Origin: Rhytidiadelphus loreus
Taxonomy: Eukaryota > Streptophyta > Bryopsida > Hypnales > Hylocomiaceae
Direction of reading: 5' to 3'
Assembly: GCA_947034895.1 (NCBI GenBank)
Contig: OX344762.1
Location: forward strand, 80,098,981-80,162,980
Length of the DNA stretch: 64,000 nt
In this document: positions 18,310 through 31,256 of the stretch, in pieces
How the letters are laid out: each line of letters begins with the position of its first letter
How positions within the stretch are numbered: the stretch's first letter is position 1
Made by a program: the position numbers and the translations under genes
The notes under the pieces: generated by a model
Seen by the model: the letters and a program-made list of their open reading frames with translations, nothing else
Database searches by the model: none
What the model was told of the DNA's origin: nothing

Positions 18310-20574
18310 GTCACTTGCATTCAAGGAGCTCCTCGGCGCAAGGAAGGACGACGTTGTCATGCACATTCTCCTCTTGTTGTTCTAAGGTACTTGGTAGCAG
18401 CAACATCCATCCACCGTCCTTCTCCCGACATCCGGGGTTTCTGTGGGCATGTGCCAGATGCGGTCTACTATTCTCGGGGCGGTGGATCGGTGTGGGGAGG
18501 GTGTCCATCGAAGTATCTATTGACTGCTCATAATTCAAGCCGTCGAGTGCATGTGTGTCGTCGTAAACCAAGTTGGCTCTCCCTATGCACCGTGGTATTC
18601 GGACGACGGCACATCCGCTTGACGGATTGAGTTATGAGCAGCCAATAGGTACTCCGATGGGCACTCTCTTCACACCAGTGCACTTCCCGTGAAAAGTCGA
18701 CCGTTTTTGGTTCTCACCCTCCCAAACTCCGGATGCTAGGACGTGGACGGTGGATGGCCGTCGCTGCTACCAAGTACACTTGAACAACTTGGGGAGAATG
18801 TGTATCACAGCGCCGTCCTTCCTTGCGCCCAGGAGCTCCTTGAATGCAAGTGACGCCTTGTTTGCGAGGTGGGTCTTGGTGTGCTTCATGGGTGACCATG
18901 TGTCACCATCTTTCGAGGAAGAAGTTGACTTCCCCTATGAACGTGGATGGGTTGTGAGTGCTCTTGCTTTTACCTCTCCCGGTCGACCGGTTCAACCATG
19001 ATGTATTTGGCAAAGAGGCGACGCCAGAAGTGGTCCATGTCGCAATTGACGAGCATTTGTCCGGGAATCTCCGAATGCCCTGTAAAGGCTTCCCGACGAC
19101 ATGATTGGCAAATAGGCGCTTGCTTTTGTTCATGAAGCTCAAGACCCTTCACTAGAAGAAACTGTGTTAGAATCCCTGAAAACACATCACCTTGTTTTTG
19201 TTAAGTTCCCGTTTCAAAACGCAGGCAAAATGCGGAAGTCAAAACATTTTTCTACGTTTTGAAACGAGAACTTCACGAAAACAAGGTGACGTGTTTTCAG
19301 GGATTCTAACACAGTTTTCTTCTAGTGCTTCATTCAAAGTTGTCTGCATGCGGTTTTGGAGGCGCAATTTCAGAATGTGGAGTGGGCGACCTAGTTTCCG
19401 GGTGTCAACCACTTCCCCACGTTGCTTACTACCCCTCTAGTTTGCAAAATTGTAGATTGTCAGCGGACCACCATTTCACCAACACCAGCGGGTGTTGATT
19501 TGCTATTCATGTCGCTTGTGAGGACCTTGCAGGGCATTCGTAGACACGCGGACAAATGCTTGTCAAGTGCGGTGTGGATCCATTCTAGCGTTGTTATCGT
19601 GCTGGCTCGTTCATGGTTGAACTTGTTGACTGTGTAGAGCAAAAGTAGGGACGCCCGGCGGCCCATCTTCTGTCCGAACATGAATATGCATAGGGGATTC
19701 ATGGCACTGGAATCGAGGGCCCTCTTCTTCGTAGGGCATCACCGGCATACAAGGTGCTCATCGGCGCAAGGAAGGACAACGTTGTCATGCAGATTTTCCT
19801 CGAGCTGTTCGAGTGTACCTGGTGGGAGCGACCGCCATCCACCTTCCTTCTCCCGGCATCCGGGGTTTTTGTGGGCATGTGCGAGATGCGGTCTACTATT
19901 CTCGGGACGGTGGATCGGTGTGGTGAAGGTGTCGATCGGATTACCTATTCGCTGCTCATAACTCAAGCCGCCGAGTGGATGCACATGGGTCTTTCATATC
20001 CAACTTGACTCTCAGTGTGCAAGGTTGGATGCGGACGACCCGCCATCCGCTGGACGGCTTGAGTTATGAGCAGCCAATAGGTATTCCGATCAACAGCCTC
20101 ATCACACCGGTGCACTTCCCGAGAAAAGTCGACCGTTTTTGGTTCTCACCCTCAAAAACACCGGATGCTAGGACACGGACGGTGGATGGCGATCGCTCCC
20201 ACCAGGTACACTCGAACTGCTGTCAGAAAATGTGGATGACAACGCCGTCCTTCCTTGCGTCGATGAGTTCCTTGTATGCCGGCGACGCCCTTTTCGCGAG
20301 GTGGGTCCTATTGTGTTTCAAAGGTGACCATGTGTCAACCTCTTCCGACGAGGAAGTTGACTTCCCCTATGAATGTGGATGGGTTGTGAGTGCTCTTGCT
20401 TTTACCTCTCCCGGTCGACCGGTTGAACCATGATGTATTTGGCAAAGAGGCGACACCGGAAGTGGTCCATGTCGCAATTGACGAGCATTTGTCTGGGAAT
20501 CTGCGAATGCCCTGTAAAGACTTCCCAACGACATGATTGGCCAATAAGCGCTTGCTTTTGTTCATGAAGCTCAA
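18310..20574 (-). pseudogene. repeated minus-strand gene fragments, family 2
   Basis: Minus-strand frames at 18,903-19,142 and 20,335-20,574 are nearly identical: FMNKSKRLxANHVVGKxLQG, then RFPDKCSSIATWTTSGVASL and STHNPSTFIGEVNF. Those at 18,311-18,571 and 19,739-19,984 share LxYEQxIxxxxDT and RPENSRPHLAHAHxNPGCRE. The conservation between units suggests a once-coding sequence. No start, splice pattern or family could be fixed. Confidence 0.35.
19150..19327. mobile_element. CACTA-type MITE with 3-bp target duplication
   Basis: The element starts CACTAGAAGAAACTGTGTTA and ends with the matching inverse TAACACAGTTTTCTTCTAGTG; the arms pair over about 75 bases each (a few mismatches), leaving a short centre. 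It is flanked by CTT at 19,147-19,149 and 19,328-19,330. CACTA termini and 3-bp duplications are the known marks of the CACTA (En/Spm) superfamily. It is only 178 bp and non-coding, so it depends on a transposase elsewhere. The paralogous site near 20,577 reads CCCTTCACTCAAAG without insertion, which defines the boundaries. Confidence 0.85.
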
Positions 20575-20580
20575 GACCCT

Positions 20581-20829
20581 TCACTCAAAGATGGTTGCAT
20601 GCGGTTTAGGAGGCGCGACTTGAGAATGCGGAGTGCAGATTCACCCCTCTGCGTCGGCGAATGAAAAACGAGTCGTGCGTCCCGGCGTGAACTTAGAATG
20701 GTATAGTTCAGATTGTACCTTCCTCCATTTTTGAGTTTGTCCTGCAACACATGGTCCCCCAAAGTTGGGCGTAAATAGTTTCTTCTTGGACTGCACCTTC
20801 TCCCGTAGAAGAGAGCTAGAAATGATGTA
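20581..20829. other. spacer, no gene seen
   Basis: A 93-codon minus-strand frame (20,571-20,852) runs through it but shows no domain. Confidence 0.35.
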
Positions 20830-21490
20830 AGCGGGTTGGGATCCCTATGCAAAATCCACTATAATTACCCTATTCAATAAAGACTGTCTTCTTTAAACCG
20901 AGGCCGCGCTTTCATTTGCACCCCTCTTCTCCCCGTGCATGGCCGCGCATCCCGATCCGTGAATTGTTTTCCTCTTGGCCACTTTGCCCCAAACCCAAGT
21001 GGCCATGTGATGTGTCTTTGTGATCCCCCACAAACTGTAAGAGTCATCCACGCCTCGCACAACAAATGGCGCTTAGAGTTGTTTTCCCTCTGCTCCCCGT
21101 GCATGGCCACGCATGCAGATCCAAACATTGTTTTTTTCTTGGCCACTTTGCCCAAAACCCGAGTGGCCAATTGAATGTTCTGTGTGTGTGTGATCCACCC
21201 CAACTGTTGGATGTAAGCGGGTTTGGATCCCTATGCAAAAACCACTATAATTACCCTTACTATTGAATGTAGACTGTCTTCTTTACACCGAGGCCGTGCT
21301 TTCATTTGCACCGCCCCCTCTTCTCCCGTGCATGGCCGCGCATCCAGATCCGTGAATTGTTTTCCTCTCGGCCACTTTGCCCCACACCCAAGTGGCCATG
21401 TGATGTGTCTTTGTGATCCACCCCAAATTGTAAGAGTCATGCACGCCTCGCACAACAAATGGCGCTTAGAGTTGTTTTGGAACTTTCTTT
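20830..21490 (+). repeat. tandem duplication, about 388-bp period
   Basis: GGATCCCTATGCAAAA begins near 20,839 and 21,227 and is followed in both copies by CCACTATAATTACCC, GACTGTCTTCTTTA and GGCCGxGCTTTCATTTGCACC. Inside the larger unit a sub-repeat with CGTGCATGGCCxCGCAT, GGCCACTTTGCCC and GTGGCC occurs near 20,933, 21,101 and 21,330. No coding role is seen. Confidence 0.7.
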
Positions 21491-22009
21491 CAAGTAGCCC
21501 GCTCTAAGAAGGCACGGAATGGATATGATTTCGTCCTGAACTGGACCCCTCCAACTTTGATTGAATCGAGGAAAAGGTGTTTTTATCACAGGAACCCATC
21601 ATTGTTGCAGGATTTCATCCCCCCGGCTACCATTTTCGGTCGGATTTCATTCAGACTTGGGAGCTCTGAACCGCCATTTTAATGGAATACCACCATTTTA
21701 ACGAAATTCCCCATATTCGTATTTTTTGCAAATAAGTGTGCAATTTCAAACAGGAGTGGTCTTGGTACTCAATTGTGAAGATCATCCCTATGTATGTACG
21801 CAGTTCCATTTAAATTAATATGATTATTGTCCAAGGTTTTTATTATTATTATGTTTTAGGCTTATGAATTGATTGTCCCATGATATATCATTACGTAATG
21901 CATGTTCATTTGCTTTGGTACGTACCGAGCATATAATTCAATGCTTATATATTGCCGATTTGCCGTGGAATGTGTTGGTTGAAGAATAAATATTGGAAAA
22001 AAAATGTTG
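21491..22009. other. AT-rich DNA without a gene
   Basis: Nothing recognisable apart from simple T-rich stretches. Confidence 0.4.
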
Positions 22010-22422
22010 TGGGGGCCCCAGACTTGTAGCCCATGAAGTAGGACCCGCGGTCGCCCTGGATTTCGGACCCGCAGTCGCCCTGGACTTCGGACCCGCGGTC
22101 GCCTTAGATTCGGACCCGCAGTCGCCCAAGATTTTGGACCCGAGGTCACCCTACCCGTGGTCGCCTCCCTACCCGCGGTCGCCCCTACCCGTGGTCGCCC
22201 CCTACCCGCGGTCGCCCCTACCCGCAGTCGCCCCTCAGGAAGCACGCCACGTCACAGCCACGTAGGACAGTCCGTTTTACCAAAGGGTAAAAAAATTTGA
22301 AATCCGAAATCCGTACACGACAACAAAAACCGCCCTTACTCAACAACTCGACAATTCGACATGCGACATGCGACGTCTATTAGACACAAAAACTCGAAAT
22401 TCTGTCAAACAAGACAACCCTG
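22010..22422 (-). mobile_element. hAT-like element end with CGGGTxCGACTG minisatellite
   Basis: The right boundary is AAGACAACCCTG at 22,411-22,422, the inverse of CAGGGTTGTC. hAT elements commonly begin CAGxGxTG. Inside lie GCGACGTCTAxTAGA, as in the 57,928 element, and then at 22,036-22,235 about a dozen units of the type GGACCCGCGGTCGCCC. The opposite end was not found to the left, so the copy is truncated or its other end has decayed. It is inverted with respect to the copy at 57,928. Confidence 0.5.
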
Positions 22423-25400
22423 GACGTGTTGACGTGGACACTATGGAACAAAACCATGTTATGTTTTTGTTGCTCTTTCACAAAAACTTGTTCAAATCTT
22501 GTTGATATGTCACTGAAACTTATTCACACTTGTTAAATTGAACATTATGGAACAAATAAATGTTCAGCTTTTGTTCTTATTTCACAAAAACTTGTTCATA
22601 TGTCACTAGAACTTGTTCAGTCTCTGTTGATTTCTAACAAAACCATACTGATTTTTTGTTGATTTTATAGTAAATGAGGTGGTCTGACTTCTTTTTTATT
22701 TTGATAGTCTACTACAGGTCCAAACTGCTTATACATTACATATACATGTGTTCTGAATCACAAAACACATCACAATTTGTGTAGTTCGCGGGAATTTATT
22801 GAACATGTAACCTTTGGTTATGAATAAGTGCATCTCTGCACCATTGACATGAAACACAGAACATTTTATAACTTCTAAAGCTCCTCAATCTCAAAATGTA
22901 TTTCACAGTATTCATACTATGAACTTGAATGCCTGAAACTAATGCATAAATCACTACACTTACATAATGTAGTCTTTAAAACTTCATACTTTTGGTACTA
23001 CTGTCCACTGAACAACATGTTTCCATAGTTTGCACTGTAAACGTGAAAGCATTATATGTACTCAATTTCCATCTTCCCCACCTGTATTGTCCATTTCTTC
23101 ATGAACTTCTTCAAAGGGCTGCATGATTTCAAATTCAGGTCCTCAAACTACCTCATAGCGCACTACTTACACGGTTAATAGAACTCCAACAATTAAAACG
23201 GAACTCCATTCAAGAAATTCCAAGCATTTTTCCCTACTACATTACCATAGGACATTTCACTATGCATACTATGATTGTAATATTCATGTTATAACATGAA
23301 ATTCAAAAAATCATTGAAGGCACTAAACAATTTTTGACATATTCCAGGTAGGGTTCCCCAAACATCTAATAATACAGTGAAAATAAGGTTCAAAAAACAT
23401 ACCTGACAGAAGAAAAGCACAATACTAGCATGTTTAGTCATAAAACTACAAAAACTATTTTCAATGGTCCACTGACTAAGCATGCATCACGAATTACAAT
23501 GCTTCACTCATATGCGTATGCACTGTACAAACCAAATCACATAACATCCATGAATTCATTTCAATAATATATTTTCATAGCAGACTTGATTTCCAAAATT
23601 ATTTTGAAGAACTGCCAGCTACATATAGAAATGAACGGAAAGTATGATACATGGTTCCATAGAAGTAGTTTCTCTTTGTCCACGTGTGTTTAGTTTCCTA
23701 ACTTCTTCAAGTACATTGGCTTCACGTCTCCCTGCATCAGTTATATTAATTTTGTCACCACCTCCTACTCATCATAACCATTTTTACCTTTTTTTGCATT
23801 TTACGTGACATGTTGAATGTCTGGAACTTAGTCATTGACAGGAAACAAATTCAATGGATTGTTCTAGGAAAATTTTAAAATTCAATAGGGACTGAATTTG
23901 ACTTCTACATTATTAAATGAGGACCTCCATTTAGACATAATTGAGAGGAAAAAAAAGTGTGCAAAAACAAAACAAAACAATTTCAAACTTCTGACCATGC
24001 ATTGCAAACATCTTCTCTCTGAGTTCGCACTGCTTCTACGTTCCATTTTCAAATGCAATCACTGACGAAATCCTCAGTGCTGCATTTCAGAGAATGTAGC
24101 TAAAACAAACATGCACAAGAAATCAATGAATTTAGATCCGTAATGTGCAAATAAGAATTCAGTATGTCCCATTCATTATCTACATTTAGAAGTAAACATC
24201 ACACTCCAGCTTTCTTGTTTTCTTTTGTCTTCCATTAACTAGATGAAGCCAAAGGACTTATAGGAGTTTCCAAGATGTGGTAATGTAATACAATTACAAT
24301 TAATATTTACCTAAAATGCCAAATGCATTCTCATTGTTTCACATAATCTTCATATGAGTTAAATATAAAATTATTTTCATAATTTCCTTCTTACATGCAC
24401 ATTGTAACTAGGTAAATTACAACACTACAGTGCAACTATTATTAAAATGAAACTCAACAATTCAACAATATAATACCACGTTACTCCGAAAAGTTTTGAA
24501 GGAAAACTATTATTTTGGACTGGCTCTATTACAACTTACAAAAGAAACTCATGAATGCTACAAATCAAACTTTACTTCCAGTGACAAATAACTTACAATT
24601 CTTCAAGAAGCACCTACAATCTCTTGTGTCATAGTTCTCACTATGTGTGAGACATTTAGCTCCTGTTTTGAAACTGGGAATGTTGCAAGAAGACCTCCAT
24701 GATGCACCTCACCATGTTTGAATGTCAATATCCAATCAATAAAATTTACAAGGCAATTGTGACAAAGCACGAAGAATATGAAATGCCAGTCCATTTCATC
24801 ATCATCGCAACCCCATGCATTTTGTATGCTGAAGGTTCAAAACCACCAATCTCACGGTCTTACCATTTACAAATCCAGTAGTGCTTTGATGTACACATAG
24901 ACTAATTCATGGTAATTAAATAGCCTACATTTTTTGTTAACTCTGTACATACTTCTTTCTCAGAATTGAAAGACATTTATATAATACATTTCTCAATCAT
25001 TAACGAACTGGAATGACTACTGCAACAGAATTGTATTATATAAATGAAATGTATTATACATACCATGTTTTTGTTACAGTTTCACCGTGGTTTCTGCCAT
25101 CTCATACAGTTTTACCATGGTTACTGCCATCTCATTAATGAAGTGGAATGACTACTGCAACAGAATTTGGATTGAAGGGAACATCTTCTAAGACAATTCA
25201 ATCATACATATATGAAGGATTTTCTAAGACATTTCAGTCATATATATATTAAGTAATAAAGTAGTTCAAAATTGCAAACCGGTATTTTGTACGCTTAACA
25301 TGCAAATTTACCTATTATTTTCCTTCATTTGCTAATACTTATAATGTCAAATTGCACTTATAAGTAAGCCATTAAATACTACATGAACTTTATTGTAGAC

Positions 25401-26480
25401 TATGAAGGATACTAAATTAACATTTGGACTTCCCAAACCTCATTAGCACAGGTACTTCACTCATTTCCTACATTTCAGTGACTAACCCCTTTTCAAAATC
25501 ACCTACTTCATCTTCTTGTACTTACAATTTCATAAAATAACTTTTGTTGTCTCATGCCATAACAATTGAAAAGAATTGAAGGCTGCAACATCTGAAACTT
25601 GAATACAGGCATTCTCTAGTGACTATCATTTTGTGGAATTCAATAAAACATGAAGGACAGAAGACAATATAACTCTCTAAAAATGATTCCAAGTTCATCT
25701 TATACCCTGGATTTTGTTATACCATGTCGTTCATATCATTAAAATTGTTTTCCAAGATTCCTCGTAAAATATGAAGACTACCAACCTTCAAACATTTATC
25801 AAAAACAGACATACAAGATTTTTAAGAAATATTTGGAAATGAGTCTCACTAATTACTAGTAGGCATTCCTCAAATTTCAAACAAAAAATGTACACACATC
25901 AACTATAAGTACAAAGTTCTTGTTACAAACATCGGTGAACACTGAAGTTATCGTGGAATTGCATTTTCAGAAATTTATTTTTCTTCCAATTGTAGTGACT
26001 AAACACAACCAATATGCTGTCACACTTGAAAATAACATGATATGTTCAGAAAAATGAAATAATTGAAGCCTATCCCTTCAGATGACCTCTATTTCCTAAC
26101 ACAATAATTTGGCCTGGATTTATTTTGATTTACATCTGCGTTCAATTTAATGGACAGAAATTCATTACTTACCACAGTGTTGACTGTAACGTGATGGAAT
26201 GTATGCCTTCACAATCTACTGCTGTCCCTTCTGAAATATTATCTTCATCAAACGCAATCCTACAAATCTTACTGAAATATTTTCAATTAATCATAGAAAT
26301 GAACAGATTTACGCTATATCTAAAATTACTCCACATGTCATCAGTACTACATGTTACCTGTCTTTGTCAATTTTTGCAACGTCGGCTTCTTCCCTTGAGG
26401 ATATAAGTCCCTCATTTTCAGTTAATCTGTGTCTCCTGAATGCCTCTCCTCTTCTTCGCTTCCTTCCTCCGACTGCTTAG
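22423..26480. other. AT-rich DNA, two small duplications, no gene
   Basis: A phrase (A)CACTATGGAACAAA/ACATTATGGAACAAA repeats about 105 bp apart (22,440 and 22,545) together with CACAAAAACTTGTTCA. TGGAATGACTACTGCAACAGAATT repeats near 25,009 and 25,143. Frames are short. Introns or untranslated regions of genes in this AT-rich region cannot be excluded. Confidence 0.4.
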
Positions 26481-26534
26481 GACTTGAACTTACATTTTCT
26501 GTTTTGCTTTTCACTCATTTCCACTCAAATCGAC

Positions 26535-26968
26535 ATGGACGTTGGAGGTGGAGCTGCTGAAATATCATTTGAGAAAACTATGAAGAAGTCTTCTTTCAAA
26601 GCGCTGGTGAGTCCTTTGCATTCAACGTTCTCTGTTATCGCCAGACATCGTCTATTGACATTCCTCCGTAGCTGAACCTCGCATTTCGTTGTTTCCTTAT
26701 GCAGACTGTCCCTGCAAGCTTTGTCAGAGCACATGGTGATAAGTTCAAGGCATTTGTGAAACTAGGATACGGCCAAACCAAACCCCGTTGGCCGGTGACA
26801 GTGAATGTCTATTTCATGAAACAACATCCCCACGTCTCCTTCTGCGGTGGCTGGAAAGACTTCGCACACTCTCACGATATTAAGGAAGGGGACCGCGTAA
26901 AGTTTAAACTAGTCAATCACTCATGCTTCAATGTGGCACCTGTGAATTCTAGTGATGCGAAGGACTGA
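26535..26968 (+). CDS. B3-domain transcription factor, single domain, two exons
   Basis: Exon 1 is 26,535-26,606 and exon 2 is 26,705-26,968, separated by a 98-bp GTGAGT...TGCAG intron in phase 0. The 111-residue product starts MDVGGGAAEISFEKTMKKSS and reads across the junction into a B3 fold: FKAL-TVPASFVRAHGDKF, a WPVTVNVYF strand, FCGGWKDFAHSHDIKEGD and VKFKLV. The W-V strand, GGWxxF helix and EGDxxxFxL element are the conserved B3 features. B3 proteins are plant nuclear DNA-binding transcription factors. There is almost nothing outside the domain, so it resembles small single-B3 (REM-like) proteins. An in-frame ATG at 26,484 would add 17 residues; I prefer 26,535 because the upstream part is hydrophobic and unlike B3 leaders. 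No disruption is seen, which is unusual in this window. Confidence 0.8.
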
Positions 26969-29900
26969 AGTTGCGACCTGCTACAACAACGACTAAGCAA
27001 ATGCGTGAGAAATTTCATTTACGCAAACTGTAAGTACATGCGTGCATGTAAAATGACAACTTACAATACTTATTGTCAAGCGCAACACATTCTACGTACC
27101 TATTACAAGAACGTCTCAACAATAACAGATTTTTACATATTGTAATTATATTCATAGAGTACCTTACTTTTGCTAAACATTTTATGTATGTCTTCCTTTC
27201 AGTTGTTTGACGATAGCAGCATGTAGTAACTAAGTATCTTCAACTACAGACTTTTCTGAAAACAGAACTTTCTGTTTCGTTTCTTAGTTCATAGGAAATC
27301 TTACCGTATGAATGTGTGGACACTTTTATTTTAGTACATGTGTTATATTTTCAACTGAACGCAAGTCTGTCGTATACTCGTATTCTTCTTAGCTTCAGGT
27401 TAGTAAAAAGAGATTCATGACCACAGTACATGCATTCGTTCCGCACTCGTTCAGGTCCTCCTCGTAGTGCACCTCCACGGATTCATGTTCCTCTATCCTC
27501 TTTGTCTGAGCGATTCAAATGGTAGTCCCTATACACAGAAACGTCCATACAAATACTTCAGACTTGCATACTATAAATTTTCATAATTCACGCATTACAA
27601 GAGTTCGGTTTCTATTCTGTGCAATTTGTAGTTATAAAATGCTTTTGGGAATGTCATGTGTTTTCTGTAATATTTCCTGTAATAACTATTTTTTGCATTT
27701 GCATTATATAAAATGCCTTAAAACTGAAGCCATCTTTTCAGAAGAAATGTGTATGAATTTTAAGTTCAAAAACAATCGACGGTTCATTAGGTGATTTTCC
27801 ATTCTTACTGCACGTGAGTACATGGCAAACTCCCACGTTCTATGAAACTGTTTACAACCTACCCTGTAACCAATTCACTGAAGTTCATTAGAAGAAGGAT
27901 ACCGAATACTAACAAGATACTATCACGTCTTCTTGGTGTCAATTTGACGTCTACTTGAAAAAAGCCACAACATTCACACTTTCAAATACATATATCCTTG
28001 CTCACCTTTTGCAAATGAAGACTCAAAAATAGATGATTCGGAATTCAGAATACAACAATCCCTGTTTTCACTTTGTGCCATACAAAAATCTTAACATTTG
28101 AGCAGGACGATGCATCTTCACATGAAATAATATTCCAAAATTACTCAATTTTATTCTTTAATTGCCTTCTGTGACATTATTCATATAAAATCTGAACAAC
28201 ATCACAAAACTCAGACGAAATCAACCTTCACATTTCAATCCACAATGCATTGCGCACAACATAACGTAAATAGTGATTAACTTTAAAGCATGCAGACAGC
28301 AAATCTATTTTTCAATCTGCAGTTTATAGTTCAAAGCTAGAAACATCAAGCAAATTTGCTTTGAAAACAAAATCAAATTTCCATTCAACAGATTTTTCCT
28401 AAAACTCAAATGTCAATACCTACTTTGAACCCATTAAAAAATACAATTATCTAAAAGTATATGTACATGACTGCATGTACCTATAATTACATGAACTTCA
28501 ATACGTCCTTATATTTCTAGACAAAGCGTGAACGAATTTCATATCAATTGAGCCTCCATTTTTTTTTTGGCATACAAACTTCCTTCATTTCATTTCAGTC
28601 CTCCATTTGTCCACAAGATACTTGAAATAGACTTCCACTCTGTCTAAGGTACAATTTCATCCATTTCATTATTCATTCGTAATTGCATGTTCTAAAACTC
28701 ATCTCACTTTCACTGCCTCCTTTGCAATTCCTAATATACTTTTAAAACTAAAAGTATGCTGTACTCTTTTCAACTGCACACTAAATCTCACAACTACAGA
28801 AAATTAAGTTCATGATTCCATTCCCTACACAATGTACTGCATTTCTGTCCATTACTTTTTGCTACTTTTATCAAATCAATGTCGAACAGTTCTGGAAATA
28901 ATTTCAGTTCCCCTTCACAATTAAGCCAAATGTAGAAATTAATAGTAACGCCACCTACACACACAGTAGGAGGACTCACCTCTTCCATGCTCCACTATAC
29001 TCTTCATAATAAACTATGAAGATAAGTAAACTTCTTCGACTCCTTCAGGTACCACAGTGTATTCTTCGTAGTCTTCAGTCTCATTTTCATGATTTTAGAA
29101 TACGCATCCCATTCCATTACTGAAATTTGAATTTGTAGTCTTCTGTGTGCTCAATGAAAACTTATTTGGCAATAACAATATGACGTCCACAATTTTGAAA
29201 ATCCTTGTCTACTGTCTACCGTATCATTTTCCAATTATATTCAATGACATAATCTTCTTAAATCAATTGTACTAGTGGACATAATAGATGAATGAAAATA
29301 CATAACTATGCGTTCAAACTAGTAGCACACATATAGTTCATGCATGACACAAAATGATGAAACATCAAAGCGTTACATACACTCTCAATAACTTCGGTAA
29401 CCTTTCCCATTTTTTGAGAACCCCAAAAGGCACTGTTTTCCTTTACCCTACATTTACACTACGCTATGACACACAATTTCATCTCAGAATGAACACAATT
29501 TCTTCGCTATCTTCAATTGCCACTCTTGAATACGAAAGGAAACAGAAATAAGAACATACCCCAGTTCCAGTCGGTTGAACACATTCTAGACACATGTCCA
29601 CTTCCGAATGCAACTCCTCTTTCCTCCATATTAAAAATTCATGCTAAAGAAGTATGCATTTATTCTAGCACTTCTCCTGCGCACTCATCAAACACTCTGA
29701 AAAATGGCCACATCTGGTATCAATCGGTAATAAAGAAGAAATATTACCTCAGTCATCAAATTCCAATGCAAAACTTTGCGTTAAACAGGAGAAGCTTCTT
29801 TAAACATTCTGCAAAAAACTGTTAGAATATTCAGCTATTCCAATGACAGTAAAATTTCACTGAATTGGAATGTCAAGGAATTTATAAACAATACTCCACA

Positions 29901-30541
29901 AATTCTTACTTCCTTAATCAAATTCTACTTTCCTAATACGAAAAATAAAAAATTGTAATAAAAAATATAAATTGCCAACAGACTCTCCTACCCATCGTCC
30001 TGACATGTTACTTCAACTTCCTTCCCCAACTATTACACACAATCACAGAAAACACTGTACAAAATCTCCTACTCTACAGAAATTAAGAGCAAGCAGACAC
30101 ATTTTTTTTTCTTAATATAGAAAAACAATCTACAGAATAACATGTTCTCTTCTAACATGCACTCCATCATTGGAGACATTTACTACAACTTATTAAAAAC
30201 AACAACATAAGAAACTAGGCCACTAATTATATACTTTACTTTGTTCCATGCGATGTAAAAAGTCTTCTGCAAATTAAATCCATATCACCACCTGTTCAAG
30301 GTCCACAAAGCCATGGATGAAACACAAGAAGCAGTCTGTCACAAAAATATTGTGCCCTACATTACTAGTTCCTCAAATGCTATTGCACAACATTCCAAAA
30401 GTCAAGTTCTCTAAACTTATTTCTTCATCATTCTCTCAGTTGCATTGTTCTTGGCCATTCAATTCTGTACTTCACGTTACTTCTGCGGCGAACTTCATAC
30501 TACTTCACTCTAAGAAATCCATTCAATTGACAATCCTCCAA
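26969..30541. other. AT-rich DNA without a recognised gene
   Basis: Only short frames of no recognised type occur. The first few hundred bases probably include the 3' region of the B3 gene. Confidence 0.4.
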
Positions 30542-31256
30542 TTATAGGTTGTCCGAGGAGTTCATTGACGGGTACGACGGAGTTTCTGAAGAGCCATCAT
30601 CTGTGTCCTCCGATGTACTATCAGAATTATCATTTTCCACCTCCTCTTCCGCCTGAAATTGGTCAGCAAATAGTAAATCAAAATCTTCATCAGATAATAG
30701 CTGCACTGTATTTCCAAAAGGTTCCTCATGAACTGCATTGCATGGGCGACATTCGTAGTGTTTCCACCACTCTGTGTAGTCGGAAGATTCTGCACATCCC
30801 TCCTCGAAAGGCAGTCCCATCCTCGATCCTCGTAAGTTTATCCTACCTCACAAAACACAACATACACTAGAAAATGTAAGCCACGTAGTGCACAATATGG
30901 CTTTTCTTACTGAGAATATGCAGAAAAACAACGTATTATAAGACCATCGCTATACTAGGCATACCATTCTTGTAAATTCTATAACGGACGTATTAGCACT
31001 TCCACCGAGAGCACCTCACTTTCACTTTCATTGTTCCTTCATAGCCATTCAATAATTGTAATATAATCAAAGAGCTCAGTGCATGGAGTTTGTGAGCACA
31101 CGCAATACCTGCTGTTTCACAATGAGAGTATTCACAAACTTTGAAGGAACACAATGACGTCCAGAATGATACAATTGAGGACTCTGTTGTAGAAGGCGGT
31201 CGAAGCCACTGTCCTCGTCTACAATGAACAAAGGCATGAAACGGATGAGGACATGG
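30542..31256 (-). CDS. unknown gene with acidic C-terminus, at least two exons
   Basis: An exon-like frame at about 31,256-31,110 encodes HVLIRFMPLFIVDEDSGF, then RLLQQSPQLYHSGRHCVPSK and VNTLIVKQQ, and stops at a donor GTATTG. A second frame at about 30,830-30,542 encodes DYTEWWKHYECRPC followed by an Asp/Glu/Ser-rich tail (LLSDEDFDLLFADQFQ, SEDTDDGSSE) to the stop. The residue mix and the position on the same strand suggest one gene, but the exact acceptor, any middle exon and the 5' end are unresolved. I do not recognise the family. The WW-K-HYE context faintly recalls plant mobile-domain proteins; I would not rely on this. Confidence 0.4.

Larger units (their letters stand above)
18046..20580. 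repeat. direct duplication with 1,433-bp period
   Basis: TTCACCAACACCAG starts at about 18,046 and 19,479, and the block GTGCTCTTGCTTTTACCTCT at about 18,957 and 20,391, both 1,433-1,434 bp apart. Intermediate landmarks (GTCGACCGTTTTTGG, CATCCGGGGTTT) keep the same order. The first unit carries the 178-bp MITE at 19,150-19,327 and the second has the empty site near 20,577. Confidence 0.75.

Noticed and set aside
20830..21490. Small RNA gene in the GGCCACTTTGCCC repeats
   Set aside because: The GGCCACTT/GTGGCC pairing is short and no conserved RNA family or promoter is visible.
21862..22265. Frames with repeated RPRVGATAGR or AVALDFGP
   Set aside because: They are readings of the CGACTGCGGGT minisatellite of the hAT-like element.
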